Source: an uncultured Victivallales bacterium
GTDB lineage: Bacteria; Verrucomicrobiota; Lentisphaeria; Oligosphaerales; JAFGRS01
Reading direction: 5' to 3'
Length of the DNA: 30,057 nt
Assembly (NCBI GenBank): GCA_903834675.1
Contig: CAILKC010000092.1
Span: 1-30,057, forward strand
Numbering within the stretch: position 1 is the stretch's first letter; each line of letters starts with the position of its first letter. The position numbers were made by a program, and so were the translations under genes. Below, one piece after another: positions 5,921 through 14,028 of this stretch. The notes under the pieces were generated by a model that worked only from the letters and a program-made list of their open reading frames with translations, was not told the DNA's origin and made no database searches.

Positions 5921-8872
5921 ATGGACCAGGCCACGGGAGATGCCAGCCGGCAGCAGGAGCGCGTGGTCCGCGTCTTCATCTCCTCGACCTTCCGGGATAT
6001 GCACGCGGAGCGGGACCACTTGGTGAAGGTAGTGTTCCCGCAACTGCGGCGGCTCTGCGAATCCCGCGGAGTCACCTGGGGTGAGGTGGACCTGCGCTGG
6101 GGCGTCACGGACGAGGCTGCCGCAGATGGCCAGGTCCTGCCCATCTGCCTGCAGGAGATCGAGCGCTGCCGCCCGTACTTCATTGGCCTGCTGGGCGAAC
6201 GGTATGGCTGGGTCCCGCAGAGCATTTCCGCGGCGCTGCTGGAAAGAGAGACGTGGCTGCGGGAGCAGTGTGCGGACAGGAAGTCGGTCACCGAACTGGA
6301 AATCCTCCACGGCGTGCTGCGCAAACCCGCCATGGCCGGACACGCCTTCTTCTACTTCCGCGACCCCGCCTACCTCCAGAAGCTGCCACCAGGTGCAGTG
6401 CCCGGGGACTTCGTCAGCGAGGATGCCAGCAGCGCCGGCAAACTCCGCCAGCTCAAGCAGCTCATCCGCGAGAGCAGCATGCCGGTCAGGGACAACTATT
6501 CGACGCCGATGGCGCTCGGCGGACTCGTGCTGGCTGACCTCACCGCGGTCATCAACCAGCGTTGGCCCGAGGGCTCCCAGCCCGATCCCCTGGACCGCGA
6601 GGCGATGGACCACGATGCCTATGCCCGAAGCCGCGAGCGGGTTTACATCGGCCGGCCGGAGTACTTTGTCCGGCTGGACGCCCACGCCGAGGGCGGAGGC
6701 GACCAGCCTCTCGTGATCCTCGGCGAATCCGGCTCGGGCAAGTCCGCGCTGCTGGCCAACTGGACAGCCCGTTACCGGCGCGCGCATCCCGACGCTTTGG
6801 TGCTGGAGCATCACATCGGCGCCACGCCCTCCGGCGCGGACTGGGCGGCGCTGCTGCGCCGGATCATGGGTGAGTTCAAGCGGCAGCTCGGCCTCCAGCA
6901 GGACATCCCGGACAAGCCTGACGCCCTGCGCAGCGCCTTCCCCAACTGGCTGCATATGGCTGCCGCCAGCCTCACCCCCGACCCCTCTCCCAGCGGGAAG
7001 AAGGGGGCCACCACGCCGCCTGCGGGCCACAGCAGGATCCTCCTCCTCCTCGACGCGCTCAACCAACTGGAGGACTGCGAGGGCGCACGGGAGTTGCTCT
7101 GGCTGCCGCCTGTGATGCCGACCAACGTGCGCCTGATCGTCTCGACCTTGCCGGGGAAGCCGCTGGACGAGATCCGGAAGCGCGGCTGGCCCGTTCTGCA
7201 GGTTGAGCCGCTCGCGCTGGACGAGCGCCGGGAACTGGTCCGCACGTTCCTCGGCGAGTACGGCCGCCAACTCAGTCCCGCGCGGGTCGAGCGCCTCGCC
7301 GCGGCGCCACAGTCGGCCAACCCGCTCTACCTGCGCGTCCTCCTCGACGAACTAAGGCTGTTCGGCATCCACGAACGGCTGGACGAGCGCATCGGCCACT
7401 ATATGCAGGCCGCGTCGCCCTACGAACTCCATGGAAGAGTCATTACCCGCTGGGAACAGGACTACGGCGGCGGCACCAAGCTGGTGTCGGACACGCTGAC
7501 TTTCCTGTGGGCGGCACGCCGCGGGCTGTCGGAGGCCGAACTCCTCGACGCGCTGGGTCACGACGGTCAACCTCTACCCCGCGCTGTCTGGTCGCCGCTG
7601 TTCCTGGCCATGGCCGAGGCGCTCGTCAGCCGCGGCGGTCTGCTCACCTTTGCCCACGACTTCCTGCGCACCGCGGCGCGGGACGCCTATGTGCCGACAG
7701 ACGCGCACCAGCGCCGGGCCCATGAACGACTCGCGGACTACTTCCAGCGCCAGCCCGCCGGCCCGCGCCGGACCGACGAACTGCCCTGGCAACTGGCCGA
7801 GGCCCATGCCTGGCAACGCCTGTACGACCTGCTGGCCGACCAAGTGTTCTTCACCGGCGCCTGGGAGCGCAACCAGTTCGAGGTCAAGACCTGCTGGAAG
7901 CAGATCGAGGCCGGTTCGCCCCTGCGCCTGGCCAACGCGTATCGCGCCGCGGTCGAGGATCCTGAGAACGAGAGCGACAAGGGCCACTTGCGGATCTTGA
8001 GTCACCTGCTGGCCGCGATGGGCCATCCCGAAGAAGCGCTCCGGCTGAGGGCCGCACTTGTGGAGCAATTCAGGGCCACCGGCGACATGAAAAACCTGGC
8101 GAGGAGCCTCGGCAACCAGGCGATGACGCTGAAGGCGCGCGGGGACCTGGACGGCGCCATGGCCCTGCTCAAGGAAGAGGAGCGAATCTGCCGACAGTTG
8201 GGGGACTCGGAGGGCCTGCAACGCAGCCTTCACAACCAGGCGAATATCTTCTCTGAGCGCGGAGATCTGGACACCGCGATGGCCTTGCACAAGGACGAGG
8301 AGCGGATCTGTCGCCAGTCGGGCGACCTGGATGGGTTGCAGGGAGCTCTCAACGACCAGGCACTAGACCTGCATACGCGCGGGGACTGGGACGGTGCCAT
8401 GGCGCTGTTCAAGGAGTCGGAGCGGATCTGCCGGCAGTTGGGTAATCTGGAGGTACTGGCGACGTGCCTGAGCAACCAGGGACTCATGATGGATGCGCGC
8501 GGGGACTGGGACGGTGCCATGGCGCTGCTCAAGGAATCGGAGCGGATCTGCCGGCAATTGGGCGATCTGGCGATCCTGGCGACGTGCCTTGGAAACCAGG
8601 GATCGACGCTGGGTGCGCGCGGAGACTGGGATAGGGCTATGGCCCTGCAAAAGGAAGCAGAGCAGATCAGCCGAAAGGTGGGCTACCCAGTTCCGCTGGC
8701 GAGATCCCTGGCGAATCAGGCCGAACTTCTCAGCCAGAGGGGCAAAGCGCGCGAGGGTCTGCCCCTGGCTGAGGAGGCGTATCGGCTCGCCGCCGGTCAC
8801 GGCCACACGGCGCTGGCCAGACAGATCGTCCCGATCCTGGAAGCCATCCGTCATGCAGCCCAAGAGGAGTGA
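5921..8872 (+). CDS. DUF4062-NACHT (STAND) ATPase with six 40-residue TPR-like repeats
   Basis: A 983-residue NLR-like protein. The DUF4062 domain spans about 15-150: SSTFRDM at 21-27, DLRWGV at 57-62, GERYGWVP at 92-99, SVTELEILHG at 122-131 and FFYFRDP at 143-149. The STAND NTPase follows with Walker A GESGSGKS (268-275) and Walker B ILLLLD ending at D378 in DALNQ (378-382). A winged-helix-like segment (LTFLWAARRGLSEAELLDAL) lies near 527. From about 727 to 965 there are six repeats of 40 residues built on N.A...L..RGD.DGAMAL.KE.ERICRQLGD, similar to Fla-type TPRs. STAND proteins act as ATP-gated switches that oligomerise when the repeat sensor binds a trigger. The start has GGGAGGAG at 5908-5915. 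A foreign LTPDPSPSG insert precedes Walker B. The next STAND gene follows after 298 bp in which I see no gene. Confidence 0.9.
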   Translation: MDQATGDASRQQERVVRVFISSTFRDMHAERDHLVKVVFPQLRRLCESRGVTWGEVDLRWGVTDEAAADGQVLPICLQEIERCRPYFIGLLGERYGWVPQSISAALLERETWLREQCADRKSVTELEILHGVLRKPAMAGHAFFYFRDPAYLQKLPPGAVPGDFVSEDASSAGKLRQLKQLIRESSMPVRDNYSTPMALGGLVLADLTAVINQRWPEGSQPDPLDREAMDHDAYARSRERVYIGRPEYFVRLDAHAEGGGDQPLVILGESGSGKSALLANWTARYRRAHPDALVLEHHIGATPSGADWAALLRRIMGEFKRQLGLQQDIPDKPDALRSAFPNWLHMAAASLTPDPSPSGKKGATTPPAGHSRILLLLDALNQLEDCEGARELLWLPPVMPTNVRLIVSTLPGKPLDEIRKRGWPVLQVEPLALDERRELVRTFLGEYGRQLSPARVERLAAAPQSANPLYLRVLLDELRLFGIHERLDERIGHYMQAASPYELHGRVITRWEQDYGGGTKLVSDTLTFLWAARRGLSEAELLDALGHDGQPLPRAVWSPLFLAMAEALVSRGGLLTFAHDFLRTAARDAYVPTDAHQRRAHERLADYFQRQPAGPRRTDELPWQLAEAHAWQRLYDLLADQVFFTGAWERNQFEVKTCWKQIEAGSPLRLANAYRAAVEDPENESDKGHLRILSHLLAAMGHPEEALRLRAALVEQFRATGDMKNLARSLGNQAMTLKARGDLDGAMALLKEEERICRQLGDSEGLQRSLHNQANIFSERGDLDTAMALHKDEERICRQSGDLDGLQGALNDQALDLHTRGDWDGAMALFKESERICRQLGNLEVLATCLSNQGLMMDARGDWDGAMALLKESERICRQLGDLAILATCLGNQGSTLGARGDWDRAMALQKEAEQISRKVGYPVPLARSLANQAELLSQRGKAREGLPLAEEAYRLAAGHGHTALARQIVPILEAIRHAAQEE
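6970..7010 (+). repeat. Dispersed palindromic repeat inserted in a coding region (LTPDPSPSG type)
   Basis: The DNA reads CCCCTCTCCC (6982-6991), an AGC loop, then GGGAAGAAGGGG, an imperfect hairpin encoding LTPDPSPSGKKG in frame at about residues 351-362 of the 983-aa STAND protein. Such elements are scattered in many copies in various large bacterial genomes. The paralogues at 9171, 16075 and 19485 lack it at this position, so it is an insertion that preserved the frame. Confidence 0.6.
8377..8616 (+). repeat. Two near-identical 120-bp units in the TPR array
   Basis: The stretch GCGCGGGGACTGGGACGGTG recurs at exactly 120 bp and is followed by almost the same sequence for most of each unit. 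This encodes 40-residue repeats four and five of the sensor. Flanking units keep the amino-acid pattern but diverge more in DNA, suggesting a fairly recent duplication. Confidence 0.7.
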
Positions 8873-9170
8873 GTCGGCAAATGGTCGACGCCCCCATCAG
8901 GATCGCTCTCCTCATGCTGCGGGCGGTTGCCTGATCCAACCGATTATTGTGGCCATGGGTATGACCGGGCACTGTATGGAACGCATCCGCACGTTGCCGC
9001 GCAAGTTGGTCCAGCGACAGGGGCATGGCTGCGGATGGACCACGGTTAGCCTGAACTCCACGGAAAATTGTGGCTGGAGGCACCCGGTCCAGCTCGCTGG
9101 TCCCTGCCGAAGGCATCGAGCGGCCAGGGCATGCTGTTGTCGGGACTCGGCAAGCGAGAGGGGATGACCC

Positions 9171-12100
9171 ATGGACCTGGCGGAACACTCTGCGGACGGC
9201 AACGGCCCAAATGCGGGCACCACCTTGGTCTGGAAGGCGCGCCCGGTCTTCGTTTCATCGACCTTCCGCGACATGCACGCCGAACGGGACTACCTGCGTA
9301 CTCACGCTTTCCCGGAGCTGGCGGAACAGCTCCGCGAACGTTGTCACTACCTGGATGCCATCGACCTTCGCCAGGGCGTCGAGAATGCCGACGAGGCCGA
9401 CGAGGCGGCGCGCGAGTTGCGGGTGCTCAAGGTTTGCCTGGGTGAGGTCGAGCGCTCGAAGCCGTTCATCGTGGCCCTGCTCGGCGACCGCTATGGCTGG
9501 GTGCCGCCCGCGGAGCGCATCAGAGCCGCGGCGCATTCGGCCGGACTGCCCACGTCGGTCGAGGTCGGCGGCCGCAGCGTGACGGAGTTGGAGATCCTCC
9601 ACGGGGTGCTGGAGAATCCCGATCAGCGCCGACGGAGCTGGTTCTACTTCCGCGCTTTGGACCGCACCAGCATGCCGCCCGCGGTTGCGGCCCGCTTTCC
9701 AGCCGAGGAACCGAGCGAGGACCCTGCCTCCCCGGCGGGTAAACTGCGCGCCCTCAAGGAACGCATCCGGCGTGAGTTGCCGGACCGCGTCCGCGACTAC
9801 GTCCTGCGCTGGGACGCGGCGACGCAGACCCTGGTCGGATTGACGGAACTCGACGCCATGGTCGCGCACGACCTGTGGGGCGACCTCGATGCCGAGACCG
9901 CCGACTACCTGCGTCTGGCCCCGCGCACCTGGCAGAAGGCGGACGCCCGTGCGTTGGCCGACTTCGTAGCTGAACGCACGCGGAGCTATGTCGAAAGGCC
10001 GGCGATCACCGGACCGATGCTCGAACACGCTCTGTCCCCGCCGGCGCCGGACGCGGCCTGGGGCCTGGTGATCACCGGCGAGTCCGGTGGCGGCAAGAGC
10101 ACCCTGTTCGGGACCGTCCACAGTGCCCTGCACGCGGAGGCTGCTGCCGGCCGAATCGTCCTGCTGTCCCATGCGGCAGGCGTCTTCCCGCAGTCCGGCC
10201 AGGTAGACCGCATGCTGCGTCGTTGGGTCACCGAACTGGCCGCCCATCTCGGCGTACCCGACCCCCTCGCCGAAGGCGCCGCGCAATCGGCCGGATGGCG
10301 AGCGGCCATGGGGGCTATGCATGCCGCGAGCCGGCCCTCTGGAGAGCGAGACGCCAGCGAGACGCGGCTGGTCACCTCCGACCAGATCGAGAGCACGTTC
10401 GCCTCCCTGCTCGGCCGGGCTGCTGTGCGCGGTCGGGTCGTGCTGCTCATTGACGCACTGAACCAGTTTGAACCAACCGCCCGTGCCCGGTACTTGACCT
10501 GGCTGCCCAAGCTCTGGCCAGCCAACGCGCGCCTGGTCGCCACCGCCATCACGGGAGAGGCAATCCAGACCCTTCTGGGGCGTCCGGGTTGCCGCACACT
10601 GCCCGTGCCGGCGGTCTCGCGGGACGAGGCCCGAGCCATCGCCCAGCGCTTCAACCGTGAGCGCCACCACCGCGACCTCAACTCGCGGGTGCTCGATGCC
10701 TTGCTGGCCAAAGCTCTGCCTGACCACCGCCCAGCCTATGGCAACCCGCTCTGGCTCGCCCTGGCCCTGCAGGAGATCAACCTGCTCGAAGCCGACGAAT
10801 TCGAGCGCGCCGAGCGCGAGTTCGCCCACCTCAGTGGCGCCGCGCGCATGGCGGCCATGCAGATGGCCGAGGCGGCAGAGCTTCCTGCCGATGTTCCCGG
10901 CGTCTACGGCGAACTGCTGGACCGGGCTGAACGCGGCTACGGCCTGGCGTGGACACAGGCCTTCGTCGACCTCATCGCCCTGAGTCGCTCGGGCTGGCGG
11001 GAGAGCGATCTGCGCGACCTCATGCCGCAGGTCTCCGGCCAGGATTGGGACGATCTGGCCTTCGCCGGCGTGCGCCGGGCCTTGGGCACGCACGTGGCCC
11101 AGCGCGGTGCCTGCGCGCAGTGGAACTTCTTCCACGCCGCCTTGCGCGAGACGGTCCTGCGCCGCGACCTCGCCGATGAGGCGGCCCACCGCCGCCTGCA
11201 CGGGCTGCTTGCCGACCACCTGGAGAGCCTGCCTGCCGACGATCCGTTGCGGGTCAGCGAGACCATGGTCCACCTGCTCGGTCTTGGTGATCGGGACCGT
11301 GCGGCGGTCTATATCAACGGTGTCTCGCGGCTCCAATGGGGCGATCCGTCACCCCTCGCCGGTGCCGTGGCAGTCCTGGTCGAGGCCATCAACTCCGCAC
11401 CGGACGACGCAGCTCGCGGTCGGATCACGGACTGGATCGCCGACCTCATGGGCGGGGAGGACGAGCAGCGTAACGGGCGCGTAGCCCTTGCCGTCATCTA
11501 CGACCTGAACGACGCGTTGGCGGCTATCGGCACTGAGGGCACGGAGCGCCCTCGGGGCAGGCTTCTGCATGCCGCTCGCGACACGTTACAGCGCCTCGCG
11601 ACAGCCGACCCCTCTAACGTGCGCTGGCAGCGCGAGCTGGGAGTGAGTTGCGACAAGGTTGGGGACGTGCTCAAGACTCGGGGCGACCTGGCGGGGGCTC
11701 TGCACTCCTACCAGGAAGCTTCGGCGGTAGCCGGGCGTTTGGTGACGGTCGCCCCCACCAGTGCTGTCTGGTGGCGCGACTTGGCGGTGACCCGCAACAA
11801 GATCGGTGCCGCGCTTGTTAGCCAGGGGGACCTGCCCGGAGCGCTGCGGGCCTTCCGGGAGTCCCTGGCTATCGGTGAGTGCCTGGTGGCCATCGATCCG
11901 TCGAACATGCTCTGGCAAAGCGACTTGTCGGCGAGCCGAAGCTGCATCGGCCGGGTGCTTGGGTTCCGGGGCGACCTGGCAGGGGCACTAAAGTCCTACC
12001 GTGAATCGATGGCGATCCGTGAGCGCCTGGCAGCGTCTGACCCGTCCAACGTCGGCCGGCATGGCGACCTATCGGTGAGCCGCAGCCAAATCGGCGACGT

Positions 12101-13970
12101 GCTACGCGCGCAGGGCGACCTGGCAGGGGCACTAAAGTCCTACCGTGAATCGATGGCGATCCGTGAGCGCCTGGCAGCGTCTGACCCGTCCAACGCTGGC
12201 CGGCAGGGCAACCTATCGGAGAGCCGCAGCGAAATCGGCGACGTGCTACGCGCGCAGGGCGACCTGGCAGGGGCACTGAAGTCCTACCGTGAATCGATGG
12301 CGATCCGTGAGAGCCTGGCAGCGTCTGACCCGTCCAACGCTGGCCGGCAGGGCAACCTATCGGTGGGCCGCAGCCAAATCGGCGACGTGCTACGCGCGCA
12401 GGGCGACCTGGCAGGGGCGCTGGAGTCCTACCGTGAATCGATGGCGATCGATGAGCGCCTTGTAGAGCGTGATCCATGCAACGCGGTTTGGCAGTACGCC
12501 CTGGCGTCGAGTCGCGCCCACGTCGGCGACGTGCTGTGTGTGCAGAGTGACTTGCCCGGGGCGCTGCAAGCCTACCGGGAATCGATGGCGGCTTACGAAA
12601 GCCTTGTGACGGACGATCCGTCTGACGTGGCCTGGCAGAGCGGCCTGTCAAGTATCCACGGCCGGATCGGCGACGTGCTCCGCGCGCAGGGCGACCTGTC
12701 CGGTGCACTCAAGGCCTACCAGGACTTTCACGCCGACATCGAGCGTCTGGCGGCTGCTGACCCGTCCGACGCACGCCGGCAGTTCGATCTGTCAGTGAGC
12801 CATGAGCGGATCGGCGACGTGCTGCACGCGCAGGGCGACCTGTCCGGTGCGCTGTGCTCCTACGGGGAGGCCTTTAGAATAGACGAAGGCCTTGGGGCGG
12901 TCGATCCATCCAACGCGGATTGGCAGAGCGGTCTCTCAGTGACCCACTGCAAGATCGGCGACGTACTGTGGGCCCGGGGTGACCGGGGCGCGGCGCTGCG
13001 AGCCTACAGGGAATCCCTGCGGATCGATGAGCGCTTGGCAGCAGGCGACCCGTACAACGCACTCCGGCACCGCGACCTGGCAGTGAGCCACGAGCGGATC
13101 GGCAACGTGCTGCGCGCCCAGGGCGATCCGGTCGGGGCATTGGAGTCCTACCGCAAGTCGATGGCGATCAGGAAACGCCTGGCAGTCGGCGACCCGACGA
13201 ACGCGGCCTGGGAGCGCGACCTGTCGGTGAGCCACTGCAAAGTAGGCGAGGTGCTCTGGGCCCAAGGGGATGACGTTGGTGCGCTGGATGCATACCGGGA
13301 GCACATGGCGACCGCTGAGCGCCTTGCGGCAAGGGATCCGGCCAACGCGAGTTGGCAAGGTGATCTGTCCCTAAGCTACTGCAAAGTTGGCGACGTACTG
13401 CAGGCACAACGCGATCTGTGCGGGGCCCTTGAGGCCTACCGGAAGGCCCTGGCGTGCCTGGAGCGTCTTGCCGCGATTGACCCGTCCAACGCGGCTTGGC
13501 AAGAGGTGCTGTCTCTGAGCCACAGGAGCGTCGGCGACGTGCTGCGTGCCCAAGACGACCTGCCCGGGGCACTACGGGCTTACCGGGAATCGCTGGCCAT
13601 AGACGAGCGCCTTGCGGCGATCGACCCGTCCTCCGCGGTCTGGCAGCGCGGCATGCTGCTGAGTCACAGCAGCGTCGGCGAGGTGCTGTGGGCCAAAGGC
13701 GATCAGGCAGGTGCGTTGCGGGCCTTCCAGGAGTCCCTGGCTATCGGTGAGCGCCTGGTGGCGCGCGACCCGTCCTCCGCGGTCTGGCAGCGGGACTTGG
13801 CAGCCATCTGCTGGCGGATTGCGGATATCACGGAAGAAACTGGCCAGGGCGACGCCCGCGCCTGGTGGCGCAGGGCCCACGACACCCTGGCGGAGCTGAA
13901 GCAGCGCGGCGTCATGCGGGCAACGGACGAGAAGTACCTGGAGGAACTGAGACAGCACGCTGAAGGGTGA
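9171..13970 (+). CDS. DUF4062-NACHT (STAND) ATPase with about fifteen 48-residue TPR repeats
   Basis: A 1599-residue paralogue of the gene at 5921. DUF4062: SSTFRDM at 29-35 and DLRQGV at 65-70 (Gln replaces the Trp of the other copies), then a GDRYGWVP and an SVTELEILHG motif. NTPase: Walker A GESGGGKST (303-311) and Walker B VVLLID with D428 in DALNQ (428-432). From about residue 805 to 1560 there are 15 repeats of 48 residues plus one degenerate unit, consensus IGDVLRAQGDL.GAL..YRES, then AI.ERLAA.DPSNA.WQ.DLS. Units 3-6 are nearly identical in DNA. Such long arrays form superhelical binding surfaces, presumably the sensor. AGGGGA at 9159-9164 precedes the ATG. The gene ends 58 bp from the convergent RyR-domain gene. 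Confidence 0.9.
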   Translation: MDLAEHSADGNGPNAGTTLVWKARPVFVSSTFRDMHAERDYLRTHAFPELAEQLRERCHYLDAIDLRQGVENADEADEAARELRVLKVCLGEVERSKPFIVALLGDRYGWVPPAERIRAAAHSAGLPTSVEVGGRSVTELEILHGVLENPDQRRRSWFYFRALDRTSMPPAVAARFPAEEPSEDPASPAGKLRALKERIRRELPDRVRDYVLRWDAATQTLVGLTELDAMVAHDLWGDLDAETADYLRLAPRTWQKADARALADFVAERTRSYVERPAITGPMLEHALSPPAPDAAWGLVITGESGGGKSTLFGTVHSALHAEAAAGRIVLLSHAAGVFPQSGQVDRMLRRWVTELAAHLGVPDPLAEGAAQSAGWRAAMGAMHAASRPSGERDASETRLVTSDQIESTFASLLGRAAVRGRVVLLIDALNQFEPTARARYLTWLPKLWPANARLVATAITGEAIQTLLGRPGCRTLPVPAVSRDEARAIAQRFNRERHHRDLNSRVLDALLAKALPDHRPAYGNPLWLALALQEINLLEADEFERAEREFAHLSGAARMAAMQMAEAAELPADVPGVYGELLDRAERGYGLAWTQAFVDLIALSRSGWRESDLRDLMPQVSGQDWDDLAFAGVRRALGTHVAQRGACAQWNFFHAALRETVLRRDLADEAAHRRLHGLLADHLESLPADDPLRVSETMVHLLGLGDRDRAAVYINGVSRLQWGDPSPLAGAVAVLVEAINSAPDDAARGRITDWIADLMGGEDEQRNGRVALAVIYDLNDALAAIGTEGTERPRGRLLHAARDTLQRLATADPSNVRWQRELGVSCDKVGDVLKTRGDLAGALHSYQEASAVAGRLVTVAPTSAVWWRDLAVTRNKIGAALVSQGDLPGALRAFRESLAIGECLVAIDPSNMLWQSDLSASRSCIGRVLGFRGDLAGALKSYRESMAIRERLAASDPSNVGRHGDLSVSRSQIGDVLRAQGDLAGALKSYRESMAIRERLAASDPSNAGRQGNLSESRSEIGDVLRAQGDLAGALKSYRESMAIRESLAASDPSNAGRQGNLSVGRSQIGDVLRAQGDLAGALESYRESMAIDERLVERDPCNAVWQYALASSRAHVGDVLCVQSDLPGALQAYRESMAAYESLVTDDPSDVAWQSGLSSIHGRIGDVLRAQGDLSGALKAYQDFHADIERLAAADPSDARRQFDLSVSHERIGDVLHAQGDLSGALCSYGEAFRIDEGLGAVDPSNADWQSGLSVTHCKIGDVLWARGDRGAALRAYRESLRIDERLAAGDPYNALRHRDLAVSHERIGNVLRAQGDPVGALESYRKSMAIRKRLAVGDPTNAAWERDLSVSHCKVGEVLWAQGDDVGALDAYREHMATAERLAARDPANASWQGDLSLSYCKVGDVLQAQRDLCGALEAYRKALACLERLAAIDPSNAAWQEVLSLSHRSVGDVLRAQDDLPGALRAYRESLAIDERLAAIDPSSAVWQRGMLLSHSSVGEVLWAKGDQAGALRAFQESLAIGERLVARDPSSAVWQRDLAAICWRIADITEETGQGDARAWWRRAHDTLAELKQRGVMRATDEKYLEELRQHAEG
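11970..12449 (+). repeat. Tandem 144-bp repeat within the TPR coding region
   Basis: The unit starting GGCGACCTGGCAGGGGC begins at 11970, 12114, 12258 and 12402, exactly 144 bp apart. The first three units differ by only a few bases each, and the fourth keeps high identity for about 48 bp. Synonymous positions are conserved too, which points to recent tandem duplication or gene conversion and not to protein-level selection alone. Confidence 0.85.
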
Positions 13971-14028
13971 CCGCCGGCAAGGGAACGATATGGGCCGGAA
14001 ACACCGCGGCACCCCGCCGCTCGGACCG

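Noticed and set aside
5225..7270. 681-codon open frame on the minus strand
   Set aside because: It lies antisense to the DUF4062-NACHT gene in GC-rich DNA; the translation is low-complexity Arg/Leu/Val/Ala-rich without domains, a typical shadow of a high-GC gene.
9255..11336. 693-codon open frame on the minus strand
   Set aside because: It mirrors the 1599-aa STAND gene, has no ribosome binding site or motif, and the plus strand carries clear Walker and DUF4062 motifs.
11970..12449. Direct repeats considered as a CRISPR array
   Set aside because: The units are contiguous coding repeats of 144 bp without unique spacers.
11869..12708. 279-codon minus frame with striking Arg/Pro-rich repeats
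   Set aside because: The repetition comes from the 144-bp TPR units on the plus strand; no ribosome binding site.
13971..14028. Intrinsic terminator between the convergent genes
   Set aside because: The 58 bases contain GC-rich short repeats but no clear stem followed by a T run on either strand.
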